Shown: positions 25,511 to 35,249, numbered from the stretch's first letter. The stretch is 64,000 bases of DNA from Acetomicrobium sp. S15 = DSM 107314 (GCF_016125955.1 NZ_JADEVE010000289.1:1-64000), one strand, 5' to 3'. Program-made: numbers and translations. The notes: generated by a model not told the origin, from the letters alone.

Positions 25511-26164
25511 GTGTCGATGGTTAATATAGAGCTCAAAGAGAGAAGTGTAGTGGGCAAAGAGGGGAACAAAAAGCTCAGAGCTCAAGGGTATGTGCCGGCG
25601 GTGTTCTATGGCCCGAATTATAGTGAGGGCCTGCCCGTGCAGGTGGTGGAGAAGGAAATAGAACCCTACGCCAATTCGGCGCACTGGGAGACCGTGATGT
25701 TCGAGGCGCTTTTGCCGAACGGGGGCAGGGAGATGGCCATAATGAGGGAGATCCAGCGCAATCCCGTCACAGACCGGATCCTCCACATCGACTTCTATCA
25801 ACTGATCAAAGGCCATACGGTGGCTGTCGAGGTTCCCGTCGAGCTCATCGGCAGGGAGCGGTGCGAAGGGGTTAAGAAGGGCGGAATGTTGGAGCAGTAC
25901 GTACACGCGCTTGAGATAGAGGTACTGCCCGCGCATATGCCGGATGTCCTGAGGGTCGATGTCTCCTCCCTCGACCTCGGCGGAGCGATTCACGCCTCCG
26001 ATGTCCCTTTGCCCGAGGGTGCCGCGCTGCTTTCTGATCCCCAGGCCTTAGTGGTAGCAGTATACGTCCCAGCAGCAGTTGAGGAAGCGGTTACAGAAGA
26101 GGTCCCCGTCCAAACCGAACCTGAAACGATCAAAGTAAAGGGCATAAAGGAGGAAGAGGAGTAG
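25511..26164 (+). CDS. rplY: 50S ribosomal protein L25, CTC form
   Basis: A 217-residue CTC-type L25: an N-terminal 5S-rRNA-binding domain (VNIELKERSVVGK, RAQGYVPAVFYGP) and a C-terminal TL5-like beta domain from about residue 95, with an acidic tail ending in KGIKEEEE. It binds 5S rRNA in the large subunit. The GTG at 25511 has GGGAG 10 bases upstream; an ATG two codons later is an alternative start. It sits between prs and pth as in Bacillus (ctc). Confidence 0.93.
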   Translation: MSMVNIELKERSVVGKEGNKKLRAQGYVPAVFYGPNYSEGLPVQVVEKEIEPYANSAHWETVMFEALLPNGGREMAIMREIQRNPVTDRILHIDFYQLIKGHTVAVEVPVELIGRERCEGVKKGGMLEQYVHALEIEVLPAHMPDVLRVDVSSLDLGGAIHASDVPLPEGAALLSDPQALVVAVYVPAAVEEAVTEEVPVQTEPETIKVKGIKEEEE

Positions 26165-26169
26165 AGAGG

Positions 26170-26760
26170 GTGAGCCTTCGCCTCTGCGTGGGGTTGGGAA
26201 ACCCCGGCCCTCGTTATGCCATGACGCGACACAACATGGGATGGCTCGCCATTGATGCCCTTTTGGAGCATTTAGAGGTATCGACTGAGGCTACGTTTGC
26301 CTGCTCGGCCATGCTTTGGGGGCCATTGAGTTGGAAAGAAAGAGAGCTCTTGCTCTTGAAGCCCATCACTTATATGAACTTGAGCGGCAAGGCGGTAAAA
26401 GCCGCCTCGGCTCGGTTTAGCGTTCCCGCTGAGCATATTTTAGTGATCTACGACGATGTCGCGCTGCCGTTCGGGCGGCTCAGGCTGAGAGCAGCGGGGA
26501 GCGCAGGCGGGCACCACGGCATGGCTTCGATTCTCGGCGCCATGGGGACGCTTGCCGTGCCAAGGCTTCGCATAGGCATAGGTTCGCCGGCAGATGGCGA
26601 TGTAGCCTCTTGGGTGCTCAGCGACTTTGTCGATGAAGAATTGGCCCAGTTGCCTGAGGTGATGAGCCGTTGCGTGCAGGCGGTTGAGGCGTGGTTTTCT
26701 ATGGACGTGGAGAGGGCTGTGTCTTATGTGAACGACAGATTGCGGGGGGGATCTTCGTAG
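26170..26760 (+). CDS. pth: Peptidyl-tRNA hydrolase
   Basis: A 196-residue Pth. It shows VGLGNPGPRYAMTRHNMGW (Asn and catalytic His near residues 10 and 20), the KPITYMNLSG loop, VIYDDVALPFGRLRLR and GSAGGHHGMASI. It recycles peptidyl-tRNA released from stalled ribosomes. The start is GTG at 26170, six bases after the rplY stop, within an AGAGAGGGTGAG context. The mfd gene starts 4 bases after its stop. Confidence 0.96.
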   Translation: MSLRLCVGLGNPGPRYAMTRHNMGWLAIDALLEHLEVSTEATFACSAMLWGPLSWKERELLLLKPITYMNLSGKAVKAASARFSVPAEHILVIYDDVALPFGRLRLRAAGSAGGHHGMASILGAMGTLAVPRLRIGIGSPADGDVASWVLSDFVDEELAQLPEVMSRCVQAVEAWFSMDVERAVSYVNDRLRGGSS

Positions 26761-26764
26761 AGAG

Positions 26765-29700
26765 ATGCCACATCAGGTTGCCGTAGGGGCTGCTTCCACG
26801 CGCCTTTGGGATCTGGATTCTGGCCTGTGGGCTGCGGGGGAAGCCATTTCTCTCCTTTCGGAGGGGGCGTCCAGGCCTTGGATATGCAGGGATCCTGAAG
26901 GCCCCTTACTTGTCGTGTTGCCCGATTCCAGGCAGGCGAAGGAGTTTTCAAGCGACTGGAAAGGGCTTTTCGGCAGGGCGCCGTTTTTGCTAGAGGAATT
27001 ACCTCTCCTTCCCGAGAAGGTCTTACAGCAGGCCATGTGGGTCAGGAGAGGCGAAATGCTCCGCCAATGGTATAGGAGCGGCGGTGTCCTCGTAGCCACT
27101 CCGGGGGCCTTGGTCGCTCCATTTCTGCTTGCTGAAACCTTCTTTGCGCTCGCAGTAGGAGAAGAGGTAGGGCGAGACAGGTTCATCAGGTGGCTTTCCG
27201 AAGCCGGTTACGAACGAGTCGATGTGGTGTGGGCACCCGGTCAGTTTGTGGTGAGAGGAGGCATAGTGGACCTCTTCGATCCGGGCTTGCGCCATCCCTT
27301 GAGAGTGGAATTTTTCGACGAGACCGTAGAATCGATGCGCGCCTTCTCGCCGGAGAACCAGCGCAGCCTCTATAGCCTCGAAGAGGTCGAGCTCTGCTCG
27401 CTGACGGGCGAAGAGGAGCGCTCGCTGCTCGACTTCTTGGCGGAGGACACCCATATCGTAGTCTTCGACCCGGACAACGTGGAATCGCAGGCCGATTCGT
27501 TCTTGTGGTTGTGGGAAAACCTGCGGGAGGAAACCCGGTCCCTCCCCGCCCTTTCGTCTTGGCAGGAGCTTTTCCTCTCCCTGGCCCGTTTTCCGAGGCT
27601 TCGCGTTTCGTCCGCTGCCGGCAAGGGGGCGCGCTTGCCTGTATCTTCCTTACCGACCTTCCACGGCAGATTCGAGGAGGTAGAGGGGTTCCTCAAGCTT
27701 TGGAAGGAACAAGGTTACGAAGTTTGTCTCTACTCCAAAAACGAGGAGCTAAAAGAATGGCATCTCGCTCGCGGCGTCGAATGTCGCGCCGCCGACATCT
27801 CCTGCGGCTTTATAGATCACGCCGTGAGGAAGGTCTTTTTGGCGGGGTCCGCCCTCGGCGATATCTACCTTGCGCCGCAGGAAGAAGCGATACGTCCGCC
27901 TGCCGACTGGGATGAGGTCTTATCTGTAGGGCAGTGGGTGGTCCACGAGGATTACGGAGTGGCGCAGTTCCTTGGCACCCAGCCCGTAGAGGTGGACGGC
28001 GGACCTCAGGAGTTCTTGAAGCTCGAGTTCGCCGAGGGAAAGCGCCTCCTTTTGCCCGCCTTTCAGCTTTATAAAATTTCACCTTATGTGTCACCTTCAG
28101 GTTTAGAGGCATCTCCGGACCATCTGGATAGGAAGACATGGAAGCGTTCCCTCGAGAGCGCCAAGCGGAGGGCTGAGGAGGCGGCTAAGGAGCTCGTCGA
28201 GCTTTACGCCAAAAGAGAAGGGTTAAAGGGTTACGCCTTTCCTCCAGATGGCGAACTCCTTGCACGCTTCGAGCGCACCTTTTCCTACGACGAGACGCCA
28301 GATCAGCTCAGGGCAATTGAAGCCATAAAGAGGGATATGGAAAGCCCGCTGCCGATGGATCGCCTTGTCGTGGGCGACGTGGGTTACGGCAAGACAGAGA
28401 TAGCGATGCGGGCCGCCTTTAAAGCCGTAGAGGGCGGCAAGCAGGTGGCGATTTTGGTTCCCACGACGCTCTTGGCTCAGCAGCATTATGCGACCTTCAA
28501 ATCTCGCCTTGTAGGTTTTCCCGTATCCGTTGAGGTCCTATCCCGCTTCGTCCCTCAACGGCGCCAGGCGCAGATCTTGCGCGATGTGGAAGAGGGAAAA
28601 GTGGACATCTTGATAGGCACTCACAGGCTGCTGCAAAAAGACGTGCGCTTCAAGGACCTCGGCCTCGTTGTCATAGATGAGGAGCATCGCTTTGGCGTGA
28701 AGCATAAAGAGCATCTAAAGAAGATGAAAAGCCAGGTCGACGTGCTCGCCATATCGGCCACGCCCATACCGAGGACGCTTCACATGGCTCTCAGTGGATT
28801 GCGCGATATATCCGTGATCTCCACGCCGCCCAAAAACAGGCGCCCCGTCATAACGGTGGTCAACCCGTGGAGGGATGAGCTCGTCAAGAAAGCCATCGTG
28901 CGGGAGATGGCGCGTGGGGGACAGGTCATCTTCGTACATAATCGCGTGCAGAGCATAAAGGAGTGTGCCGCCAGGTTGCGGGCGCTCTTGCCGAGCGCGA
29001 GGATAGGCATAGCCCACGGCCAGATGGAAGAAGGTCGCCTTGATAAGGTCATGGTGGACTTTTTGGACGGAAAATTGGACGTTTTGGTCTGCACCACGAT
29101 AGTAGAAAGCGGACTCGACATAGCGAGGGCCAACACGCTCATCGTCGACGACGCAAAGCGGTTCGGCTTGGCACAGCTCTACCAACTGCGCGGCCGCGTG
29201 GGCAGGAGAGACGAGCAGGCCTTCGCCTACTTCCTTTACCCTGCCGAGCATCCCCTGTCTCGGGAGACCCAGGAGAGGTTAGAGGCCATAGCTGAGTTCA
29301 CCGAACTCGGCTCTGGGTATCAGCTTTCCTTAAGGGATCTGCAGATCCGCGGCGGCGGCGAAATGTTGGGCCTGTCTCAGCATGGCCACGGGGACAAGGT
29401 CGGCCTCTATCTGTATTACAAACTCCTTGAGGAGGCAATACTTAAGGCCAGGGGAGAAGCAGCTCGGAAGGTTGCCTTGGTAGAGGTTAAACTTCCCTTG
29501 GGCATACCTCCGTCTTACATACCCCAGGACAGCGTGAGGGTCGCGCTCTACCGCAGGCTCTTAAAGGCGGATTCGGGACCAGAGGTGGATGAGCTTGCCA
29601 TAGAGATCGGGGATCGCTTCGGCCCGCCGCCGGAAGCGGTGCGCCTTCTTTTGGCTTGCGCTCGCTTGCGAGCGCAGCTCCACCTCGTTGGGGTAGAATA

Positions 29701-29887
29701 TGCTCGCTGCACTTGGGATGAAACGTTGGTTACGGGTGAGGCGGAAGGGCTTAAATCTTTAGTCTCGGGGCTTCCAGGTTGGGTCGTTCAAGGCAACAAA
29801 GCCATAGGCCCAGGAGGCCCAAGAGCCGTTATGGCGTTGGCCTCTCGCCTCGAGGCGTTCTCTGCAGAAGGGATATCAGGCCGTTGA
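26765..29887 (+). CDS. mfd: Transcription-repair coupling factor Mfd
   Basis: A 1040-residue Mfd, slightly short of the usual 1100-1180. Order: UvrB-homology region, RNA-polymerase-interacting domain (VLSVGQWVVHEDYGVAQF, about residue 385), SF2 translocase with Walker A VVGDVGYGKTEIA (about 535), VIDEEHRFG, ISATPIPRTLHM, and RecG-like motifs ending QLRGRVGRRDEQA, then the TRCF C-terminal domain. It releases stalled RNA polymerase and recruits UvrA. It ends 17 bases before mazG. Confidence 0.97.
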   Translation: MPHQVAVGAASTRLWDLDSGLWAAGEAISLLSEGASRPWICRDPEGPLLVVLPDSRQAKEFSSDWKGLFGRAPFLLEELPLLPEKVLQQAMWVRRGEMLRQWYRSGGVLVATPGALVAPFLLAETFFALAVGEEVGRDRFIRWLSEAGYERVDVVWAPGQFVVRGGIVDLFDPGLRHPLRVEFFDETVESMRAFSPENQRSLYSLEEVELCSLTGEEERSLLDFLAEDTHIVVFDPDNVESQADSFLWLWENLREETRSLPALSSWQELFLSLARFPRLRVSSAAGKGARLPVSSLPTFHGRFEEVEGFLKLWKEQGYEVCLYSKNEELKEWHLARGVECRAADISCGFIDHAVRKVFLAGSALGDIYLAPQEEAIRPPADWDEVLSVGQWVVHEDYGVAQFLGTQPVEVDGGPQEFLKLEFAEGKRLLLPAFQLYKISPYVSPSGLEASPDHLDRKTWKRSLESAKRRAEEAAKELVELYAKREGLKGYAFPPDGELLARFERTFSYDETPDQLRAIEAIKRDMESPLPMDRLVVGDVGYGKTEIAMRAAFKAVEGGKQVAILVPTTLLAQQHYATFKSRLVGFPVSVEVLSRFVPQRRQAQILRDVEEGKVDILIGTHRLLQKDVRFKDLGLVVIDEEHRFGVKHKEHLKKMKSQVDVLAISATPIPRTLHMALSGLRDISVISTPPKNRRPVITVVNPWRDELVKKAIVREMARGGQVIFVHNRVQSIKECAARLRALLPSARIGIAHGQMEEGRLDKVMVDFLDGKLDVLVCTTIVESGLDIARANTLIVDDAKRFGLAQLYQLRGRVGRRDEQAFAYFLYPAEHPLSRETQERLEAIAEFTELGSGYQLSLRDLQIRGGGEMLGLSQHGHGDKVGLYLYYKLLEEAILKARGEAARKVALVEVKLPLGIPPSYIPQDSVRVALYRRLLKADSGPEVDELAIEIGDRFGPPPEAVRLLLACARLRAQLHLVGVEYARCTWDETLVTGEAEGLKSLVSGLPGWVVQGNKAIGPGGPRAVMALASRLEAFSAEGISGR

Positions 29888-29904
29888 CGGACGGGGGGAT
29901 TGGC

Positions 29905-30693
29905 ATGTGCGAAGGCGAACTCTTCGAAAGGATCGTCGCTATAATGAAACGCCTCAGATCTCCGGACGGATGTCCCTGGGATCGTAAGCAGACGTTTCAA
30001 ACCCTGACATCGCATGTCATAGAAGAGGCGTACGAGCTCGTGGATGCGCTGGACAGAGAGGACAAAAACGGCATGTGCGAGGAGAGCGGAGACCTGCTGC
30101 TTCAGGTGGTCTTCGTCTCGCAGTTGGCGGAAGAGGAAGGGCTTTTCGATATAGCTCAAGTGCTGAAAAGGCTCGAAGAAAAACTGATCCGCCGCCACCC
30201 CCATGTCTTCGGGGATCTGAAGGCGGCCGACAGCGACGAAGCGAGACGAAACTGGGATCGCATAAAGGCGAGCGAGCGCGCCGATAAGGAGGACAACTCC
30301 GTAATAGCCGGAGTGCCGCGCGGCATACCTGCGCTCCTCAGGGCCTTTCAAATCCAGGAGAGGGCTGCAAGGGTAGGTTTTGACTGGCCGAAGGAGGGTC
30401 TATTGCCCCTTTGGGAGAAGATTTCCGAGGAGGCACAGGAGCTCAAGTGCGCCATAGATGGAGAGTGCTCAGAGGAGATAGAAGAAGAGGTAGGGGATCT
30501 TCTCTTCGCGACGGTGAACCTGTCGCGCCATCTGGGTATCGACCCGGAGCGAGCCCTTCAGCGGACGAACGAAAAGTTTTCGACTCGCTTTCGGTTTATC
30601 GAGGAGCGCGTGAGGGAGAGTGGCCGCCAGTGGAGCAGCTTCTCATTAGAAGAACTTGATTCGTTGTGGCGATTGGCCAAGACGAAAACTTAA
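29905..30693 (+). CDS. mazG: Nucleoside triphosphate pyrophosphohydrolase MazG
   Basis: A 262-residue tandem MazG. The N-terminal domain has CPWDRKQTFQTLTSHVIEEA and EESGDLLLQVVF (E-x2-E and E-x2-D metal ligands), and the C-terminal domain repeats the pattern with EKISEEAQELK and EEIEEEVGDLLFA. It hydrolyses aberrant or excess NTPs to NMP and PPi. The ATG at 29905 (MCEGELFERIV) lies behind GGGGGG; a longer frame starting inside mfd at 29779 is rejected because its extra residues are unrelated to MazG. Confidence 0.94.
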   Translation: MCEGELFERIVAIMKRLRSPDGCPWDRKQTFQTLTSHVIEEAYELVDALDREDKNGMCEESGDLLLQVVFVSQLAEEEGLFDIAQVLKRLEEKLIRRHPHVFGDLKAADSDEARRNWDRIKASERADKEDNSVIAGVPRGIPALLRAFQIQERAARVGFDWPKEGLLPLWEKISEEAQELKCAIDGECSEEIEEEVGDLLFATVNLSRHLGIDPERALQRTNEKFSTRFRFIEERVRESGRQWSSFSLEELDSLWRLAKTKT

Positions 30694-30714
30694 AAGTCGA
30701 GGTGAAACGACAGG

Positions 30715-32142
30715 ATGATGAGTGACAAGGGATTTGGAGAGAATGCAACTCAAAAGACAGTTGGCATCACGGAAACATCGTTGAGGGATGGACATCAGTC
30801 CCTCATGGCCACGCGCATGCGCACAGACGACATGCTCCCCGTGGTCGATATGATGGACGAAGTGGGGTTTCACTCTTTGGAAGTGTGGGGAGGGGCCACG
30901 TTCGACACCTGCATGCGATTCCTCGATGAGGATCCGTGGGAGAGGCTCCGCACGCTGAGGAGGCACTTCAAGAAGAGCAAACTTCAGATGCTGTTGCGCG
31001 GGCAGAACGTCGTAGGTTACCGCCATTATGCCGATGACACAGTAAGAGAGTTCGTGAAGCGCGCCGTCGGCAATGGCCTCGACATCATCCGCATCTTCGA
31101 CGCCTTGAACGACTTGCGCAATATGGAGATAGCTGCGGATCAGGTCAAGAAGGAGGGTGCCCACCTTCAGATGGCGATCTCATATACCATATCGCCGGTC
31201 CATACGCTTGAAGCCTTCCTTCAGATGGCCCTCGACATGGTCAGCATGGGGGCGGATTCCATATGCATAAAGGACATGGCTGGCCTGCTCGGCCCCGTGG
31301 ATGCCTACAACTTGGTCAAAAACATAAAAGAAAAGGCGAATGTACCTGTTCAAATGCACACTCACTACACGAGCGGTTTGGCCTCTATGGCGTATATGGC
31401 AGCTATAATGGCCGGGGCCGATGTGGTCGACTGTGCCATTTCTCCTTTCGCTATGGGAACGAGCCAACCTGCGACGGAGACCTTCGTCGCAGCCCTTCGC
31501 GGTAGCCCTTACGACACCGGCTTAAACCTGGGAAAGCTGATCCCCATAGCGGAATACCTTAAGAAGGTGCGCGAAAAGTACAGCCATCTCTTCATGGGAA
31601 TGCAAGGCGTGGATGTGAACGTCCTCGCCTACCAGATTCCGGGCGGCATGTATTCCAACTTCGTAAGCCAGCTCAAGGAGCAAAACGCCTTGGACAAGCT
31701 CGATACCGTGCTGAAAGAAGTCGAGCGCGTGCGCCGCGAGATGGGCTACCCGCCGCTCGTAACGCCCACCAGTCAGCTCGTGGGGACGCAGGCCACCCTG
31801 AACGTCTTGGTGGGGGAGCGGTGGAAGGTGGTGCCCAGGGAGGTACAAAACTATTTCCTTGGGCTTTACGGCAGGCCACCTGCTCCCGTTGACCCCGAAG
31901 TACAGCGCAAGGTCATCGGCGATCAAGAGCCCATATCGTGCCGACCTGGCGAAGTCATAGAGCCGGAACTCGAGAAGGCGAAGGAAGCGATCGAACCGTG
32001 GATCTTGCAGCCAGAAGATGTCCTATCCTATATTCTCTTCCCGGCGGTTGCAAAGGACTTCTTGGTCCGCAAATACGCCAGGACCGTAAAGCGCGACGTA
32101 GGGTTGGGGGAGGCGTTGGAAGGGGTAGCCTATCCCATGTAA
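30715..32142 (+). CDS. Biotin-dependent carboxyltransferase subunit (oxaloacetate decarboxylase alpha / PycB type), no biotin domain
   Basis: A 475-residue carboxyltransferase. ITETSLRDGHQSLMATRM is the catalytic TIM-barrel opening; LEVWGGATFDTCMRFL, the metal ligands MHTHYTSG and the conserved KDMAG with its Lys follow. The family's C-terminal biotinyl domain (with a MKM-type motif) is absent, as the protein ends in the conserved alpha region (LGEALEGVAYPM). It would need a separate biotin carrier encoded elsewhere. Candidate roles are oxaloacetate decarboxylation, pyruvate carboxylation or transcarboxylation. AGGTG precedes two ATGs. Confidence 0.88.
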   Translation: MMSDKGFGENATQKTVGITETSLRDGHQSLMATRMRTDDMLPVVDMMDEVGFHSLEVWGGATFDTCMRFLDEDPWERLRTLRRHFKKSKLQMLLRGQNVVGYRHYADDTVREFVKRAVGNGLDIIRIFDALNDLRNMEIAADQVKKEGAHLQMAISYTISPVHTLEAFLQMALDMVSMGADSICIKDMAGLLGPVDAYNLVKNIKEKANVPVQMHTHYTSGLASMAYMAAIMAGADVVDCAISPFAMGTSQPATETFVAALRGSPYDTGLNLGKLIPIAEYLKKVREKYSHLFMGMQGVDVNVLAYQIPGGMYSNFVSQLKEQNALDKLDTVLKEVERVRREMGYPPLVTPTSQLVGTQATLNVLVGERWKVVPREVQNYFLGLYGRPPAPVDPEVQRKVIGDQEPISCRPGEVIEPELEKAKEAIEPWILQPEDVLSYILFPAVAKDFLVRKYARTVKRDVGLGEALEGVAYPM

Positions 32143-32150
32143 GCTGCGAG

Positions 32151-32159
32151 TGATATAAT
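32151..32159 (+). promoter_or_regulatory. Extended -10 promoter before the NifU-like gene
   Basis: TGATATAAT is a perfect extended -10 located 8 bases after the carboxyltransferase stop. The -35 region is weak. It would start a transcript for the NifU-like gene and the phoH run. Confidence 0.5.
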
Positions 32160-32203
32160 AACAGCGAAAAAGGAAGAGATGTTGCCATAAGGAGGTTTAT
32201 GGC

Positions 32204-32434
32204 GTGACCGTAGAGAAGATTCAGGAAACCATCGATAAGGACATTCGCCCGGCGCTTCAAAGCCACGGCGGAGATGTGGAGTTCTTGGGCTACGACGATG
32301 CTACTAAGACGGTGCGTATTCGTCTCACTGGGGCTTGCGGTTCGTGCCCCTTTGCACAGGAGACGCTTCGTCTTCATGTAGAAGCGACCTTGAAAAAAGC
32401 GTTCCCCGAGATCTCCAAAGTAGCGCGGGCATAA
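32204..32434 (+). CDS. NifU C-terminal-domain Fe-S scaffold protein (Nfu type)
   Basis: A 76-residue single-domain Nfu protein. KDIRPALQSHGGDVEFLGY and the cluster-binding GACGSCPFAQETLR (C-x2-C) are diagnostic. It holds a 4Fe-4S cluster for delivery to apo-enzymes, apt for a cell rich in ferredoxin-dependent oxidoreductases. The start is GTG at 32204 behind AAGGAGG. It lies 11 bases before phoH. Confidence 0.93.
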   Translation: MTVEKIQETIDKDIRPALQSHGGDVEFLGYDDATKTVRIRLTGACGSCPFAQETLRLHVEATLKKAFPEISKVARA

Positions 32435-32445
32435 AACGAGGGTAA

Positions 32446-33465
32446 TTGCAGAAAGGCATGGCAGGCTACATTCGCAATAAAGAGGCAGAGACCATTCCGT
32501 CGTCGCGGACTTTAGTGGTTCCCGGCGATGATGCCCTGAGGTTGCTCTTGGGGAAGCAGGATGAAAATCTGCGCATCCTCGAAGAGCGGTTCCCGGTGAG
32601 AGTTGTGGTGCGGGGAAACGAAGTCACCGTGCAGGGGAAAGACGAAGATGTGGTGTCCCGCGTGGCCGATTTTCTGGAACAGATCATAGACGCGGCCGAA
32701 CACGGACATCGTATCGCACCCTCCGACCTGAACTACGGCATGGACGTCCTGGCAGAGGGCGAAGTGGCGAACATGCGCTCGCTTTATGACGATGTGGTCT
32801 GTGTCACCACTCGGGGTAAGCCTGTGAGGCCCAGGACGTTGGGGCAAAAGGCTTATGTCGAGGCCATGAGAAAGAACGACGTGACGTTTTGCATAGGACC
32901 GGCGGGCACCGGAAAGACATATCTGGCTGTGGCCATGGCTGTGACTGCCCTGAAGGGTGGCCAAGTGAGCCGCGTGGTATTGGTGCGTCCCGCCGTGGAG
33001 GCCGGGGAGAATTTGGGGTTTCTGCCCGGGGACTTGAGGGAAAAGGTCGAACCCTACCTTCGTCCGCTATACGATGCCTTTTACGATCTTTTCCCGCCGG
33101 AGCGTTTCCTGCGCTACGTCGAAAAGGGTGTTATCGAGATAGCGCCTTTGGCCTATATGCGAGGGCGCACGCTGAACGAGAGCTTTATCATCCTCGACGA
33201 AGCCCAAAATACCACCACCGAGCAGATGAAGATGTTTTTGACGCGCATCGGGTTGGGTTCCAGGGCCGTCGTCACGGGCGACATAACGCAGGTCGATCTT
33301 CCGGCAGCGAAGGAGTCGGGCCTTAAGGCTGTCCAGAAGGTCCTCGTGGAGATACCGGGCATAGCTTTCGTCATGCTCGATGCTCACGATGTGGTGAGGA
33401 ACGAGATCGTACAGAAGATCGTGAAGGCTTATGAGATTTACGAGCTACAGAAAACCGAAGGGTAA
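32446..33465 (+). CDS. phoH: PhoH-like ATPase
   Basis: A 339-residue PhoH/YbeZ protein: a short N-terminal KH-like region (about residues 20-85) and a P-loop ATPase with Walker A IGPAGTGKTYLAVAM and Walker B FIILDEAQNTT. It probably acts in RNA processing with YbeY, whose gene lies two genes downstream. The start is uncertain: TTG at 32446 lies 3 bases after GAGGG, while ATG at 32458 lies 1 base after AGAAAGG; the spacing is poor for both. Confidence 0.93.
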   Translation: MQKGMAGYIRNKEAETIPSSRTLVVPGDDALRLLLGKQDENLRILEERFPVRVVVRGNEVTVQGKDEDVVSRVADFLEQIIDAAEHGHRIAPSDLNYGMDVLAEGEVANMRSLYDDVVCVTTRGKPVRPRTLGQKAYVEAMRKNDVTFCIGPAGTGKTYLAVAMAVTALKGGQVSRVVLVRPAVEAGENLGFLPGDLREKVEPYLRPLYDAFYDLFPPERFLRYVEKGVIEIAPLAYMRGRTLNESFIILDEAQNTTTEQMKMFLTRIGLGSRAVVTGDITQVDLPAAKESGLKAVQKVLVEIPGIAFVMLDAHDVVRNEIVQKIVKAYEIYELQKTEG

Positions 33466-33502
33466 GGGGCATCATTGGTCCACCATCCCAAGCGGCAGGG
33501 CA

Positions 33503-35248
33503 ATGAGCCAAAAAGAGGGAGAGCTGCCCGATCCCCGCTTTAAGCGTTTCGCGATCGGCATTCTCGTAGTGGTGGCCGTGCTGCTTGCCTGTGGCAGTTG
33601 GCGCATTGAGGTTGGGCGTAGGGGGTTTGTCGTTGGACGCCCTGCGCCCAGAACTTATGTCGCTCTTCGTCCGATGACACATGTAGATGAGGAATCTACC
33701 GCAGACCTTCGAGATATGGTCGCATCGAGGGTTATGGGTGTCTATGTGAGGGATGGGCTTATAGTAGTGGATGAAAAAGCCACCGAGCGCCTGAGAGATG
33801 AGATCAGGCGAACGATCTCGCCTATAGAGCGCCACATTTCCCCCGGTGATATCTTGGTCAGCAATGGGGAGGTTATAACGCCAGCCGATGCCGATCTTCT
33901 CGCGAGGCAGGGATACCTCTCATCTGATTTCCCCTGGAGGCGTCTCCTGTTGACGGCTTTGGTGGTGGCGCTGTGGAGTTATTGGCAATTTCACTTCACT
34001 GCGGCTGAAGGCAACAAGCTTGCTCTCAGGGAGGAAAGCTATCTGCTGGCGCTGGTGATCGTCGGATGGGCGCTACAGTTTTTTGCAGGAGGCCTTAAAT
34101 ACGAGGCGACGCCCCTTGGATCCTTGCCGGTAGCGGGATGGAGTTTTCTCACACTGCCCGCGGGGATGGCGTATCATCTCGTGACCAGTGCGGGCGTGAT
34201 GGGCCTCTTGATCGTGATGAGCCTGGAGTCCCTGGAATTGATGGTGGCCTTGCTCGTCTTGGCTGTAATCGGCTTCTTGGGTTATTCACTGCTGCGCTGG
34301 AAGACCGATACGCGTTTTAAGCTGTGGAAGGGTCTTTTTGCCTCCGGCTTGGTGGGGGTTTTGATGTGGTCCTTGGCGGCTTGGAGCTTACAACGGCAGA
34401 TCATGCTGAAAGATATGCTGGTTTTGGCCGCGTTTGGCGCCGCTTTTAGCGCCTTGGGCGTTCTCTTGCTTCCGGTCTGGGAAGAGCTCTTCGGAATCTT
34501 GTCGCCCATTCGCCTTATGGACCTGTCTTCCCCTGCTCATCCTCTTTTGAGACGCCTCGAGGTGGAGGCACCAGGCACGTATCATCACTCTCTCATAGTG
34601 GGGGCTCTCGCCGAAGGCGCTGCCAGCAAATTGGGTTTAAACAGCCTCCTCGTGCGCGTTGGAGCGTATTATCATGATATAGGCAAGCTCAAACGCCCTC
34701 ATTTCTTCGTGGAGAATCAGCTTCAAGGCTCGAACGTTCATGATGACTTTTCGCCCACGCTTTCCGCCCTTTCGATAATAGCTCACGTCAGAGAGGGGTT
34801 AGAGGTGGCCAGGGAGTATCATCTGCCCAGCAGGATCTGCGACTTTATCACGGAACACCAGGGCACCGGTTGCCTGACCTACTTTCATCAGAAGGCCCAA
34901 TCCATGGGGGAGAACCTTCCCAAGGAGCAGTTCTGCTACCCTGGACCCCTTCCCAGCTCTAAGGAGACCGCCTTGGTGATGCTGGCCGATTCGACAGAGG
35001 CGGCAGTGCGGGCGCTCGACATCAGCGGCAAGGAAGTGGCCCATTTAGAAGAAGTCGTCTCTCGGGTTGTGGAGAACAAAGTGCGCGACGGGCAGCTGAA
35101 GCGCGTGGATTTTACGTTGAGAGAGCTGGAGATCGTTAAAGAGGCCTTTGTGGCTGTGCTGCGCTCCATGTACCACACGCGCCAGGTCAAGGCCATAGAG
35201 GAGGAGAAACCGCTTCTGGCGTTAGCCTCGTCGGAGAGGGCGATTTAA
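33503..35248 (+). CDS. 7TM/HD-domain membrane phosphohydrolase (PgpH type)
   Basis: About 581 residues. An N-terminal transmembrane helix (FAIGILVVVAVLLACG) is followed by an extracytoplasmic 7TMR-HDED region, about seven membrane helices, then a cytosolic HD domain with HHSLIVGALAEGA, GAYYHDIGKLKRPHFF and EHQGTG. Homologues such as PgpH degrade c-di-AMP. The ATG at 33503 is favoured because it lies just outside phoH; an in-frame ATG at 33431 is inside phoH. It belongs to the phoH-ybeY block and ends one base before ybeY. Confidence 0.9.
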   Translation: MSQKEGELPDPRFKRFAIGILVVVAVLLACGSWRIEVGRRGFVVGRPAPRTYVALRPMTHVDEESTADLRDMVASRVMGVYVRDGLIVVDEKATERLRDEIRRTISPIERHISPGDILVSNGEVITPADADLLARQGYLSSDFPWRRLLLTALVVALWSYWQFHFTAAEGNKLALREESYLLALVIVGWALQFFAGGLKYEATPLGSLPVAGWSFLTLPAGMAYHLVTSAGVMGLLIVMSLESLELMVALLVLAVIGFLGYSLLRWKTDTRFKLWKGLFASGLVGVLMWSLAAWSLQRQIMLKDMLVLAAFGAAFSALGVLLLPVWEELFGILSPIRLMDLSSPAHPLLRRLEVEAPGTYHHSLIVGALAEGAASKLGLNSLLVRVGAYYHDIGKLKRPHFFVENQLQGSNVHDDFSPTLSALSIIAHVREGLEVAREYHLPSRICDFITEHQGTGCLTYFHQKAQSMGENLPKEQFCYPGPLPSSKETALVMLADSTEAAVRALDISGKEVAHLEEVVSRVVENKVRDGQLKRVDFTLRELEIVKEAFVAVLRSMYHTRQVKAIEEEKPLLALASSERAI

Positions 35249-35249
35249 C

